A stretch of DNA of 64,000 bases from positions 62,001 to 126,000 of the forward strand of contig PEKW01000002.1 of assembly GCA_002796995.1 (NCBI GenBank). The letters are read 5' to 3'. Both the position numbers and the translations under genes were made by a program. Origin of the DNA: Rhizobium sp. (GTDB lineage Bacteria; Pseudomonadota; Alphaproteobacteria; Rhizobiales; Rhizobiaceae). Under the pieces are notes generated by a model. That model saw nothing but the letters and a program-made list of their open reading frames with translations, made no database searches and was not told the origin of the DNA. Below are positions 32,762 through 41,696 of the stretch, piece after piece (within the stretch, counting starts at the first letter, position 1; each line of letters opens with the position of its first letter).

Positions 32762-33196
32762 ATGGCGAAGCCTACTAAAAAACAACGGCTATCGGTGTAT
32801 CTCGAACCGGACGTCATGAAGGCGCTCGCCGCGCACGCCGCCCGGCGCGATCAATCCCTTTCGCTGATCGCCGAAGCCGGCATCGCCTCTTTCCTGTCGC
32901 CTGACGCTGCCGAACGGCAGGAGGCTGCGACAACGAAGCGGCTCGACCAGATCGACCGGCGAATGGCGCGTATGGAGCGCGACCTTGGCATCGCCGTCGA
33001 AACGCTGGCCGTGTTCATCCGATTCTGGCTGACGACGAACCCGCCGCTACCCGAGCCGGCTCAGGCCGCGGCGCGATCTAAAGCAGGCGAGCGCTACGAG
33101 GCGTTCGTCACCGCGCTCGGCCGCCGACTCGCTCACGGGCCGAAGCTTCGGCAAGAGATTCCGGAGGACATCGCGCCTGCGCACGACGCGGATTAA
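32762..33196 (+). CDS. CopG/RHH-like accessory transfer protein
   Basis: The N-terminal ribbon-helix-helix (QRLSVYLEPDVMKALAAHAARRDQSLSLIAEAGI, about 8-41) of this 144-aa protein is followed by a coiled-coil-like helix (TTKRLDQIDRRMARMERDLGIAVETLAVFIRF). It starts 8 bp after traG and is a standard companion between traG and trbB in these ICEs, annotated as CopG family or TraD-like. It may bind oriT DNA or regulate trb; neither is shown here. The 169-bp gap after it probably holds the trb promoter; a GTAC-N6-GTAC dyad is visible there. Confidence 0.85.
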   Translation: MAKPTKKQRLSVYLEPDVMKALAAHAARRDQSLSLIAEAGIASFLSPDAAERQEAATTKRLDQIDRRMARMERDLGIAVETLAVFIRFWLTTNPPLPEPAQAAARSKAGERYEAFVTALGRRLAHGPKLRQEIPEDIAPAHDAD

Positions 33197-33365
33197 TCAC
33201 GGCTACGTCGACCGCAAGTATTCCGGCGTTCCGCCATTTCCCTGTCTTTGTACGCCACAGTACGACGACCACATTATGGTTGTTGTCAGGCCATGATTTC
33301 TGCCTCTTCTACTCATCCCCGATCCCGGGCCGCATGTCGCGGTCCCGCAAGCGAACGGGGACGAC

Positions 33366-34349
33366 GTGGCGGCCACTCACCAGAAATCGGAGGCGATCCT
33401 TCGCGGCGCCCGCATGCTGCGCACGGCCCTTGGGCCGGCGATCGCCCGGTTTCTGGAAGACCCCGCGATCGTCGAGGTGATGCTCAACCCCGATGGGCGG
33501 CTCTGGGTCGACCGGCTTTCCGAAGGGCTTTCCGATACGGGTGAAGTGCTACCGCCTTCGGACGGCGAGCGGATCATCCGCCTGGTAGCCCACCACGTCG
33601 GCGCGGAGGTCCATCCCGGCGCCCCGCGCGTCTCGGCCGAGCTGCCCGAGACGGGGGAGCGGTTCGAGGGGCTGTTACCGCCGGTGGTTTCCGCGCCGGC
33701 CTTCGCGATCCGCAAGCCCGCCGTCGCCGTGTTCACGCTCGATGATTATGTCGCCGCCAGGATCATGGCGACGGATCAGGCCGAGACGCTGCGCCAGGCC
33801 GTCGCTGATCGGCGCAACATTCTCGTCGCCGGCGGCACATCCACCGGCAAGACGACCCTCACCAACGCGCTGCTCGCCGAGGTCTCGAAGACCTCCGATC
33901 GCGTCGTGCTGATCGAGGACACCCGCGAACTGCAATGCACCGCGCCCAATCTCGTCGCGATGCGGACGAAGGACGGCGTTGCCTCGCTCTCGGATCTCGT
34001 CCGCTCCTCGCTTCGCCTGCGCCCCGATCGCATCCCGATCGGCGAGGTGCGGGGGGCCGAGGCGCTCGACCTATTGAAGGCTTGGGGCACCGGACACCCC
34101 GGCGGGGTCGGCACCATCCACGCCAGCACCGCCATCGGCGCGCTGCGTCGCATGGAGCAGCTCATCCAGGAGGCCGTCGTCACCGTCCCGCGCGCGCTGA
34201 TCTCCGAGACGATCGATCTGGTCGCCGTGCTCTCCGGCCGTGGCGCATCGCGCCGCCTCGCCGAACTCGCCCGCATCGAGGGCCTCGGCCCCGACGGCGA
34301 CTACCGCGTCATCCCCGCAAGCCAGCCCCTCACAGGAGACCCGTCATGA
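33366..34349 (+). CDS. trbB: TrbB conjugal transfer ATPase
   Basis: This 327-aa VirB11-like hexameric ATPase of the mating-pair formation system starts at a GTG (33366), since no upstream ATG is in frame and the N-terminus matches family length; GGGGAC is just ahead. Walker A is GGTSTGKTT at 156-164, the Asp box [11 protein letters not shown] follows, and the His box [11 protein letters not shown] is present. It is the first gene of trbBCDEJKLFGI; its stop overlaps the trbC start (ATGA). Confidence 0.95.
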   Translation: MAATHQKSEAILRGARMLRTALGPAIARFLEDPAIVEVMLNPDGRLWVDRLSEGLSDTGEVLPPSDGERIIRLVAHHVGAEVHPGAPRVSAELPETGERFEGLLPPVVSAPAFAIRKPAVAVFTLDDYVAARIMATDQAETLRQAVADRRNILVAGGTSTGKTTLTNALLAEVSKTSDRVVLIEDTRELQCTAPNLVAMRTKDGVASLSDLVRSSLRLRPDRIPIGEVRGAEALDLLKAWGTGHPGGVGTIHASTAIGALRRMEQLIQEAVVTVPRALISETIDLVAVLSGRGASRRLAELARIEGLGPDGDYRVIPASQPLTGDPS

Positions 34350-34678
34350 TCCAGCATGCCCTGCGCATCCGCCGCCACATCGCAACGGCGGTGTCCGTCG
34401 CCTTCGTCACGCTGGCGCTCGCGCCGGCCGCCCACGCATCCGGTTCCTCCATGCCGTGGGAAGCGCCGCTGCAATCCATCCTCGAATCGATCGAGGGGCC
34501 GGTCGCCAAGATCATCGCTGTGATGATCATCATCATCACCGGCCTGACACTGGCCTTTGGCGACACGTCGGGCGGCGCACGTAAGCTGATCCAGATCGTG
34601 TTCGGCCTGTCGATCGCCTTCGCCGCGTCCAGCTTCTTCCTGTCGTTCTTCTCGTTCGGCGGCGGGGCGCTCGTCTGA
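34346..34678 (+). CDS. trbC: TrbC pilin precursor
   Basis: This 110-aa VirB2-like pilin has a long signal peptide ending near AHASG (about residue 33), then hydrophobic segments IIAVMIIIITGLTLAF and IVFGLSIAFAASSFFLSFF. In RP4 this protein is cut by LepB and cyclised by TraF, which is present at 27.1 kb. It overlaps trbB by 4 bp and trbD by 1 bp. Confidence 0.92.
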   Translation: MIQHALRIRRHIATAVSVAFVTLALAPAAHASGSSMPWEAPLQSILESIEGPVAKIIAVMIIIITGLTLAFGDTSGGARKLIQIVFGLSIAFAASSFFLSFFSFGGGALV

Positions 34679-34959
34679 TGGCCGATGGCGTCGAACATGG
34701 CGGCGAGTTGCCGGGCTTCTCTGTCCCGGTTCACCGGGCGCTGACCGAGCAGATTCTGCTCGGCGGCGCTCCGCGCTCGCTCGCCATTCTCAACGGCACA
34801 CTGGCGGCCGCGCTGGGTCTCGGCCTTCGCCTCTGGCTGGTCGGGCTTGGCCTCTGGGCCATCGGGCATTTCGCGGCCGTCTGGGCGGCCAAGCGCGATC
34901 CGCAGTTCGTCGACGTCGTGCGCAAGCATCTGCGCATCCCTGGCCACCTGTCGGTTTGA
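34678..34959 (+). CDS. trbD: TrbD (VirB3-like) membrane protein
   Basis: This 93-aa protein has one or two membrane segments (about 38-70) and the family phrase LPGFSVPVHRALTEQILLGGAPRSLAILNGT. It is an inner-membrane component of the trb channel working with TrbE. The start overlaps the trbC stop (TGATG). Position between trbC and trbE is invariant. Confidence 0.93.
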   Translation: MADGVEHGGELPGFSVPVHRALTEQILLGGAPRSLAILNGTLAAALGLGLRLWLVGLGLWAIGHFAAVWAAKRDPQFVDVVRKHLRIPGHLSV

Positions 34960-34971
34960 GGAGCGACGCCG

Positions 34972-37428
34972 ATGATGAACCTTGCCGAATATCGTAATCG
35001 CAACACCCGGCTCGCCGACTTCCTCCCTTGGGTCGCGCTGGTCGGCGAAGGCATCGTGCTGAACAAGGACGGCAGCCTGCAGCGCACCGCGCGTTTCCGC
35101 GGCCCCGATCTCGACAGCGCCGTGCCGGCCGAGCTGGTCGCCGTCGCCGGCCGGCTCAACAACGCCTTTCGTCGCCTCGGCTCCGGTTGGGCGATCTTCG
35201 TCGAAGCGCAGCGCCATGGCTCCGCGACCTATCCGGCCAGCATGTTCGCCGACAGCGCCTCCGCCTTGGTCGATGCCGAACGCAAGGCCGATTTCGAGGA
35301 AGCCGGCGCGCATTTCGAGTCCAGCTACTTCCTGACCTTCCTCTATCTGCCGCCGGCCGAGGACGCCGCCCGCGCTGAGACCTGGCTCTACGAGGGCCGC
35401 GATCACGCCGGCGTCGATGCGCACGAGATCCTGCGCGGCTTCGCCGACCGCACCGATCGCATCCTCCAGCTCATCGACGCCTTCATGCCGGAATGCGCCT
35501 GGCTCGATGACTGCGAGACGCTGACCTATTTGCATTCGACCGTCTCGACGAAGCGGCATCGCGTTCGCGTCCCCGAGACGCCGATGTATCTCGATGCGCT
35601 GCTGGCCGATCAGCCGCTGACCGGCGGGCTGGAGCCCCGGCTCGGCGACGCGCATGTCCGCATCCTCACCATTGTCGGCTTCCCGACCGCGACCACGCCC
35701 GGCATCCTCGACGAGCTGAACCGGCTGGCCTTTCCCTATCGCTGGTCGACGCGCGCCGTCCTGCTCGACAAGACCGACGCGACCAAACTGCTGACCAAGA
35801 TCCGGCGGCAATGGTTCGCCAAGCGCAAATCGATCGCCGCCATCCTCAAGGAGGTGATGACCAACGAGGCCTCGGCGCTGGTCGATACTGATGCGTCCAA
35901 CAAGGCGGCCGACGCCGACATGGCGTTGCAGGAGCTGGGCGCCGACTATGCCGGCCAGGCCTATGTGACTGCGACGATCACCGTCTGGGACGATGATCCC
36001 CGTATCGCGGCCGAGAAGCTGCGGATGGTCGAGAAAGTCATCCAGGGCCGCGACTTCACCGCGATGCCCGAGACGATCAACGCTGTGGACGCCTGGCTCG
36101 GCTCGCTGCCCGGCCATGTCTACGCCAATGTCCGCCAACCCCCGATCAACACATTGAATCTCGCCCACATGATCCCGCTTTCGGCGGTGTGGGCGGGACC
36201 GGAACGGGACGAGCATTTTGCAGCACCCCCACTGCTGTTCGGCAAGACCGAGGGCTCGACCCCGTTCCGGCTTTCCATCCATGTCGGCGATGTCGGCCAT
36301 ACGCTGATCGTCGGCCCGACCGGTGCCGGCAAGTCGGTGCTGCTGGCGCTCATGGCGTTGCAGTTCCGGCGCTACCAGCAATCCCAGGTCTTCGCCTTCG
36401 ACTTCGGCGGATCGATCCGCGCCGCCGCGCTCGCCATGCGTGGCGACTGGCACGATCTCGGCGGCGGCCTCACCGAAGGCTCAGACGACAGCGTGTCGCT
36501 TCAACCGCTCGCGGGCATCGACGATGTCGCCGAGCGCGCCTGGGCCTCCGATTGGCTGGTCGCCATCCTGATGCGCGAGAGCGTGCCGGTCACGCCCGAG
36601 GTGAAGGAACATCTCTGGTCGGCGCTCTCCTCGCTGGCGTCGGCGCCCGTCGCCGAGCGCACGCTGACGGGATTGTCCGTCTTGCTGCAATCCAACGATC
36701 TCAAGCAGGCGCTCCGACCCTATTGCGTCGGCGGTCCCTATGGCCGTCTGCTCGACGCCGAGGCCGAGCATCTGGGCGAAGCCAATGTTCAGGTTTTCGA
36801 GACTGAAGGGCTGATCGGCACCGGGGCTGCCGCCGCCGTGCTCGCCTATCTCTTCCACCGCATCGAGGACCGCCTCGACGGTCGCCCGTCGCTCCTGATC
36901 GTGGATGAAGGCTGGCTCGCGTTGGACGACGAGGGCTTCGCCGGTCAGCTCCGCGAGTGGCTGAAGACGCTGCGCAAGAAGAACGCGAGCGTCATCTTCG
37001 CCACGCAGTCGCTCTCGGACATCGACGGGTCCGCGATCGCGCCGGCCATTATCGAAAGTTGCCAGACCCGCATCTTGCTCCCGAACGAACGCGCGATCGA
37101 GCCGCAGATCACCGCCATCTATCGGCGCTTTGGCCTCAACGATCGTCAGATCGAGATCCTCGCCCGGGCGATGCCCAAGCGCGACTACTATTGCCAATCC
37201 CGACGCGGCAACCGGCTGTTCGAGCTGGGCCTGTCGGACGTGGCGCTCGCGCTCTGCGCCGCGTCATCGAAGCAGCATCAGGCGCTCATCGCGGAAGTCC
37301 ATGCCCGTAGCGGCACGGACGGGTTTCTCGCCGAATGGCTTGCCGAAAACCGGCTCGCTTGGGCCGCCGACCTCATCGCCGACCTCGCCAATGTCATCCC
37401 CCAAACCGATCCGGAGGCACGCTCATGA
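34972..37428 (+). CDS. trbE: TrbE (VirB4-like) transfer ATPase
   Basis: This 818-aa protein is the largest ATPase of the mating-pair channel. N-terminal CagE/VirB4 domain: MMNLAEYRNRNTRLADFLPWVALV. Walker A is GPTGAGKS at 448-455; Walker B is VDEGWLAL with D645/E646, followed by RKKNASVIFATQSLSD. Length fits TrbE proteins. The start follows trbD by 12 bp with GAGGAG upstream, and its stop overlaps trbJ (ATGA). Confidence 0.95.
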   Translation: MMNLAEYRNRNTRLADFLPWVALVGEGIVLNKDGSLQRTARFRGPDLDSAVPAELVAVAGRLNNAFRRLGSGWAIFVEAQRHGSATYPASMFADSASALVDAERKADFEEAGAHFESSYFLTFLYLPPAEDAARAETWLYEGRDHAGVDAHEILRGFADRTDRILQLIDAFMPECAWLDDCETLTYLHSTVSTKRHRVRVPETPMYLDALLADQPLTGGLEPRLGDAHVRILTIVGFPTATTPGILDELNRLAFPYRWSTRAVLLDKTDATKLLTKIRRQWFAKRKSIAAILKEVMTNEASALVDTDASNKAADADMALQELGADYAGQAYVTATITVWDDDPRIAAEKLRMVEKVIQGRDFTAMPETINAVDAWLGSLPGHVYANVRQPPINTLNLAHMIPLSAVWAGPERDEHFAAPPLLFGKTEGSTPFRLSIHVGDVGHTLIVGPTGAGKSVLLALMALQFRRYQQSQVFAFDFGGSIRAAALAMRGDWHDLGGGLTEGSDDSVSLQPLAGIDDVAERAWASDWLVAILMRESVPVTPEVKEHLWSALSSLASAPVAERTLTGLSVLLQSNDLKQALRPYCVGGPYGRLLDAEAEHLGEANVQVFETEGLIGTGAAAAVLAYLFHRIEDRLDGRPSLLIVDEGWLALDDEGFAGQLREWLKTLRKKNASVIFATQSLSDIDGSAIAPAIIESCQTRILLPNERAIEPQITAIYRRFGLNDRQIEILARAMPKRDYYCQSRRGNRLFELGLSDVALALCAASSKQHQALIAEVHARSGTDGFLAEWLAENRLAWAADLIADLANVIPQTDPEARS

Positions 37429-38198
37429 CCCGTTCCGTTCATCCTCGCTCATCCATCGCCCGCGTCGCCGCGGTTCTGCTGGCTGCGCCGATCGCGCTGT
37501 CCCCGGTACTATGGGCTCCTCCGGCGTCCGCACAGTTGATCGTGAAGGATCCCACAAACTACGTGCAGAATGTTCTGCAGGCGGCCAGGTCGCTGGAGCA
37601 GATTAACAACCAGATTAGCTCGCTTCAGAACGAGGCGACCATGCTGATCAATCAGGCCCGCAATCTCGCGAGCCTGCCCTATTCTTCTCTCCAGCAGCTC
37701 CAGCAGTCCGTCCAGCGCACGCAGCAGCTTCTCACCCAGGCACAGCGTATCGCCTATGACGTCCAGAACATCGACCAGGCGTTCCAGAGCACCTACGGCA
37801 ACGCCTCCATGTCGGCGTCCGATCAGCAGCTCGTGGCGGGTGCCCGCGAGCGCTGGCAGAATACGGTCGGCGGGCTTCAAGACGCCATGCGCGTCCAGGC
37901 GGGTGTAGTCGGAAATCTCGACACCAACCGCACCGAGATGTCCTCCTTGATCGGTCGCAGCCAAGGGGCGACGGGCGCGCTGCAGGCGACACAGGCCGGC
38001 AACCAGCTTCTCGCGCTGCAGGCGCAGCAACTCGCCGACCTGACCGCCGTCGTCGCGGCGAACGGCCGGGCGCAAGCGCTCTCCGAAGCCGAGCGTGCCG
38101 CAGCCGCCGAGCAGGGTCGTGAACAGCGTCGCCGCTTCCTGACGCCGGGTACGGGCTATCAGCCCGGCAACGCCCGCATGTTCCCGAACGGCAACTGA
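37425..38198 (+). CDS. trbJ: TrbJ (VirB5-like) transfer protein
   Basis: This 257-aa protein has a cleavable signal peptide (VAAVLLAAPIALSPVLWAPPASA|Q). The mature part is helical with Q-rich coiled-coil segments (LEQINNQISSLQNEATMLINQ). In IncP systems TrbJ, with TrbK nearby, is a periplasmic component. The start ATG overlaps the trbE stop. The longer open frame upstream (to 37335) lies inside trbE and is not used. Confidence 0.93.
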   Translation: MTRSVHPRSSIARVAAVLLAAPIALSPVLWAPPASAQLIVKDPTNYVQNVLQAARSLEQINNQISSLQNEATMLINQARNLASLPYSSLQQLQQSVQRTQQLLTQAQRIAYDVQNIDQAFQSTYGNASMSASDQQLVAGARERWQNTVGGLQDAMRVQAGVVGNLDTNRTEMSSLIGRSQGATGALQATQAGNQLLALQAQQLADLTAVVAANGRAQALSEAERAAAAEQGREQRRRFLTPGTGYQPGNARMFPNGN

Positions 38199-38208
38199 GG
38201 GCCTGGCC

Positions 38209-38598
38209 ATGGACGGGAAGCTGCTCGCCCGGCTCGGCGCCGTCGTCTTCGTCGCGGTCGCAATCACCGCAACCGCGATCGAGATGAACCGGAAAGAAGA
38301 AGCGCCCGAGCCGTGGGCGTCTGGACGGGCCAACCAGACGCAGGCAGATCCGCTCCGCGACGAGCTGATCCGCTGCCAGGAGCTCGGCGAAGCCGGTCCC
38401 CGCGATACTGCCTGCCTGCGGGCCTGGGCCGAGAACCGAAACCGCTTCCTCGCTCCCGGCGCCCGTCCGGCCGAACGTCTACCGGAGCCACCCCCGGCGC
38501 CACGCGACAACTCCGCGTCCCCAATAGATCGCAGTAATCGGCCGGCTCTGGGGCCAGCCGCGCCGATCGCTCCGCCACTCCTCGACGAGGCTCGATAG
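38209..38598 (+). CDS. trbK: TrbK-alt, putative entry-exclusion protein
   Basis: This 129-aa protein has an N-terminal hydrophobic helix (GAVVFVAVAITATAIEM) and a conserved central block DPLRDELIRCQELGEAGPRDTACLRAWAENRNRFL with two cysteines. This is the TrbK-alt form found in alphaproteobacterial trb operons; it is assigned to entry exclusion by position between trbJ and trbL. The proline-rich C-terminus is variable. Confidence 0.88.
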   Translation: MDGKLLARLGAVVFVAVAITATAIEMNRKEEAPEPWASGRANQTQADPLRDELIRCQELGEAGPRDTACLRAWAENRNRFLAPGARPAERLPEPPPAPRDNSASPIDRSNRPALGPAAPIAPPLLDEAR

Positions 38599-38602
38599 CA
38601 TC

Positions 38603-39967
38603 ATGGGCGGCACAGGCGTCATCGACCATTTCCTTGAGGTCTTCACCCGCTACATCGACAGCGGGTTCGGCCTGCTCAGCGGCGAAGTCGCCTTCATCGC
38701 CACCACGCTGATCGTCATCGACGTGACGCTGGCCGCACTCTTTTGGAGCTGGGGCGCCGACGACGACATCCTGGCGCGCCTGGTGAAGAAGACCCTGTTC
38801 GTCGGGGTATTCGCCTACATCATCGGCAACTGGAACAACCTGGCCCGTATCGTCTTCGAGAGCTTTGCCGGCCTCGGCTTGAAAGCCAGCGGCACCGGCT
38901 TCACCACGGCCGATCTCTTGCGCCCCGGCAAGGTGGCCCAAACCGGCCTCGACGCCGGCCGACCACTGCTGGAATCGATCTCCGGGCTGATGGGCTACTG
39001 GTCATTTTTCGAGAACTTCATCCAGATCGCCTGCATGTTCCTCGCTTGGGCGCTGGTGTTGCTCGCCTTCTTCATTCTCGCCATCCAGCTCTTCGTCACG
39101 CTCATCGAGTTCAAGCTGACGACGCTCGCCGGATTCGTGCTGATCCCGTTCGGCCTGTTCGGCAAATCCGCCTTCATGGCCGAGCGTGTGCTCGGCAACG
39201 TGATCTCCTCCGGCATCAAGGTCCTGGTGCTAGCCGTCATCATCGGCATCGGCTCGACACTCTTTTCCGAATTCACGTCGGGGTTTGGCGGCGCCACGCC
39301 GACGATCGACGAGGCGATGGCAATCGTGCTCGCCGCCCTGTCGCTACTCGGCCTCGGCATCTTTGGCCCGGGCATCGCCAGCGGCATCGTCTCCGGCGGC
39401 CCTCAACTCAGCGCCGGCGCCGCAGTCGGAACGGGTATGGCGGCAGGCGGCATGGTCGCCGCCGGTGTCGGCGCGGTCGGTGCGGTCGCTTCCGGCGGCG
39501 CGGCGCTGGCCGGTGGCGCGGCGGCTGCGGCGCGCGGTGGAGCCGCCGTCGCGGGTGGCGCCTCGACCGCCTATAGCCTCGGCTCCGCCTTGCAATCTGG
39601 CGCTGCCGGCGTTGCGTCCGGCCTTGGCGGCGTCGCCCGTGCGGGCGGTAGCACCGCCGTCTCACCACTGCGCCGCGCTGCCTCGCGCGCTGCCGAAAGC
39701 ATGCGCTCTAGCTTCAACGCCGGCGGCAAGGCCGCCTTCGAGGCGACGGGCGGCTCCTCGACCATGGGCACGGTCGGAGGCGATTCCGCCGGTGAGGGAG
39801 CCAGCTCTAGCGGCGGGGCTGCCGCCGGCGCTCCTCCCGCCTGGGCGCAACGCATGCGCCGCTCCCAACGCATGACCCACGCCGTCCAGGCGACCGCCCA
39901 CGCCGTGCGCTCCGGCGACGCCCATGGCGGCGGCTCTTCCGTCAATCTTTCCGAAAGCGACCGCTGA
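38603..39967 (+). CDS. trbL: TrbL (VirB6-like) membrane protein
   Basis: This 454-aa polytopic inner-membrane channel protein has five to seven hydrophobic segments within residues 20-270, the family phrase VIDHFLEVFTRYIDSGFGLL at the start and a long Gly/Ala/Ser-rich low-complexity region from about 270 on. The biased C-terminal region produces long spurious reading frames on both strands. The stop overlaps the trbF start (TGATG). Confidence 0.93.
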   Translation: MGGTGVIDHFLEVFTRYIDSGFGLLSGEVAFIATTLIVIDVTLAALFWSWGADDDILARLVKKTLFVGVFAYIIGNWNNLARIVFESFAGLGLKASGTGFTTADLLRPGKVAQTGLDAGRPLLESISGLMGYWSFFENFIQIACMFLAWALVLLAFFILAIQLFVTLIEFKLTTLAGFVLIPFGLFGKSAFMAERVLGNVISSGIKVLVLAVIIGIGSTLFSEFTSGFGGATPTIDEAMAIVLAALSLLGLGIFGPGIASGIVSGGPQLSAGAAVGTGMAAGGMVAAGVGAVGAVASGGAALAGGAAAAARGGAAVAGGASTAYSLGSALQSGAAGVASGLGGVARAGGSTAVSPLRRAASRAAESMRSSFNAGGKAAFEATGGSSTMGTVGGDSAGEGASSSGGAAAGAPPAWAQRMRRSQRMTHAVQATAHAVRSGDAHGGGSSVNLSESDR

Positions 39968-40650
39968 TGTTCAAACGACCTTCCACCCATTATGGAAAAG
40001 CCCCCGAACCCGAGACGCCCTATCAGCGCGCCGCACAGGTCTGGGACGAACGGATCGGCGCCTCGCGCGTCCAGGCGAAGAACTGGCGGAGGATGGCCCT
40101 CGGCTCACTGATCCTCTCGGCTGGCTTCGCCACCGCGCTGGTCTGGCAATCTGCGCGTGGCACGATCGTACCGTGGGTCGTCCAGGTCGACCGTCTGGGT
40201 CAGGCGCAAGCCGTGGCGCCCGCCGTCGCCGACTATCGTGCGACCGATCCGCAGATCGCCTTCCACCTGGCGCGCTTCATCGAGCAGGTCCGCTCGATCC
40301 CCGCCGACGCCATCATCGTGCGGCAGAACTGGCTGCGCGCCTATGATTTCACGACCGATCGCGGCGCCATGGCGCTCAACGACTATGCCCGCTCCAATGA
40401 CCCGTTCACGAAGGTTGGCCGCCAGCAGGTCGCCATCGACGTCTCCAGCGTCATTCGCGCATCGCCCGACAGCTTCCGCGTCGCCTGGGTCGAGCGCCGT
40501 TATGAGAACGGCCAGCTTGCCGAGACCACCCGCTGGACCGCGATCCTGACGATCGTCGTACAGATTCCACGCAACGCCGACCGGCTCAGGGCGAACCCGC
40601 TCGGCATCTACGTCAACGCCATCAACTGGTCACGGGAGCTTGGGCAATGA
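39967..40650 (+). CDS. trbF: TrbF (VirB8-like) transfer protein
   Basis: This 227-aa bitopic protein has a membrane helix at about 42-60 (LGSLILSAGFATALVWQSA) and a periplasmic VirB8 domain. Family landmarks are PYQRAAQVWDERIGASRVQAKNWR, VPWVVQVDRLGQA and RTWxA-like RWTAILTIVVQIP near the end. It scaffolds the channel in the inner membrane. It overlaps both neighbours (trbL by 1 bp, trbG by 4 bp). Confidence 0.94.
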   Translation: MFKRPSTHYGKAPEPETPYQRAAQVWDERIGASRVQAKNWRRMALGSLILSAGFATALVWQSARGTIVPWVVQVDRLGQAQAVAPAVADYRATDPQIAFHLARFIEQVRSIPADAIIVRQNWLRAYDFTTDRGAMALNDYARSNDPFTKVGRQQVAIDVSSVIRASPDSFRVAWVERRYENGQLAETTRWTAILTIVVQIPRNADRLRANPLGIYVNAINWSRELGQ

Positions 40651-41696
40651 AGCCGTCTTTCCGTAAAGCCGGAAACCCGGCTTTACACACATCCGTAGTC
40701 TCGGCTTTCCGCAGAGCCGCATTCCCCATGGTCCTGCTGGCGACAACCGCGCTCGCCGGCTGCGCCACCAGCACACCGCCGCCGGAAATTTCCTACGACA
40801 CCGCTGCTCCGGCCGTGCAGACCGTCGATCCGCCGGCGCCCGTCACCGTGGTCGAGATCCCGCGACCGCTTCCGCTGCCTGGACAGTTGCAGCGCATCGA
40901 ACCGTCACGAGCGCCGCCGGAACCGACAGATCCCACGGCGCGCGTCAACCAGGCCAACGCCGCGGCCCGCATCCAGCCGGTGCGCAACGGCTTCATCAAC
41001 GCCATGCAGGTCTATCCCTATACGGGCGGCGCGCTTTATCAGGTCTATACCGCCGTCGGGCAGATCACCGATATCGCGTTGCAGCCGGGCGAGCAGCTCG
41101 TCGGCTCCGGACCGGTCGCAGCCGGCGACACGGTGCGCTGGATCATCGGCGACACGCAGAGCGGCGCCGGGCCAACCTTGCAGGTCCACATCCTGGTGAA
41201 GCCCACCCGGCCGGACTTGATGACCAATCTCGTCATCAACACCAACCTGCGCACCTACCATATGGAGCTGCGCTCGACCGAGCGGACCTACATGGCCTCT
41301 GTCTCGTGGCAGTATCCGCAGGATCAGTTCATCGCGCTGCGTCGCCAGAACCAACAGGCCGAGGCCGCACAACAGGTCGCATCCGGCGTCGACCTCGCCA
41401 ACGTCAACTTCCGCTACGCGATCGACGGCGACCGCGCGCCGTGGCGGCCGCTGCGCGCCTTCGACGACGGCCGCCAGGTCTTCATCGAATTCCCACGCGG
41501 TATCAGCCAGGGCGAGATGCCGCCGCTGTTTGTCGTTGGTCCCGAGGGCACCACCTCGGAGCTGGTGAACTACCGGGTGCGGGGCCACCACATGATTGTC
41601 GATAGGCTGTTCGCGGCCGCTGAGCTGCGCTTTGGCTCCGGCGACCGGCAGCGGCGCGTCCGCATCACACGGACCGACGGGAGGCCCGCATCGTGA
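40647..41696 (+). CDS. trbG: TrbG (VirB9-like) lipoprotein with palindrome insertion
   Basis: This 349-aa outer-membrane-complex protein has a lipobox, LAGC, at about 31-34 after a hydrophobic stretch (MVLLATTAL), so it is a lipoprotein. The VirB9/CagX domain follows (GALYQVYTAVGQITDIALQPGE, VHILVKPTRPDLMTNLVI). The first 25 residues before the hydrophobic core (PSFRKAGNPALHTSVVSAFR) are encoded by two palindromes and look like an in-frame insertion that lengthens the N-region of the signal peptide. The start overlaps the trbF stop. Confidence 0.93.
   Translation: MKPSFRKAGNPALHTSVVSAFRRAAFPMVLLATTALAGCATSTPPPEISYDTAAPAVQTVDPPAPVTVVEIPRPLPLPGQLQRIEPSRAPPEPTDPTARVNQANAAARIQPVRNGFINAMQVYPYTGGALYQVYTAVGQITDIALQPGEQLVGSGPVAAGDTVRWIIGDTQSGAGPTLQVHILVKPTRPDLMTNLVINTNLRTYHMELRSTERTYMASVSWQYPQDQFIALRRQNQQAEAAQQVASGVDLANVNFRYAIDGDRAPWRPLRAFDDGRQVFIEFPRGISQGEMPPLFVVGPEGTTSELVNYRVRGHHMIVDRLFAAAELRFGSGDRQRRVRITRTDGRPAS
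40663..40686 (+). repeat. In-frame palindromic element in the trbG signal-peptide region
   Basis: GTAAAGCCGG-AAAC-CCGGCTTTAC is a perfect 10-bp inverted repeat. A second, shorter dyad (CGGCT...AGCCG at 40702-40719) follows. The core is the same as in the repeat after the DUF932 gene at 13536-13577. Confidence 0.6.

Noticed and set aside
34330..36453. 707-aa minus-strand frame opposite trbC-trbE
   Set aside because: Shadow of well-identified trb genes; composition is odd and there is no ribosome site.
39250..39990. Several Arg/Ala-rich frames on both strands in the 3' part of trbL
   Set aside because: They arise from the Gly/Ala/Ser-rich low-complexity coding region of TrbL.
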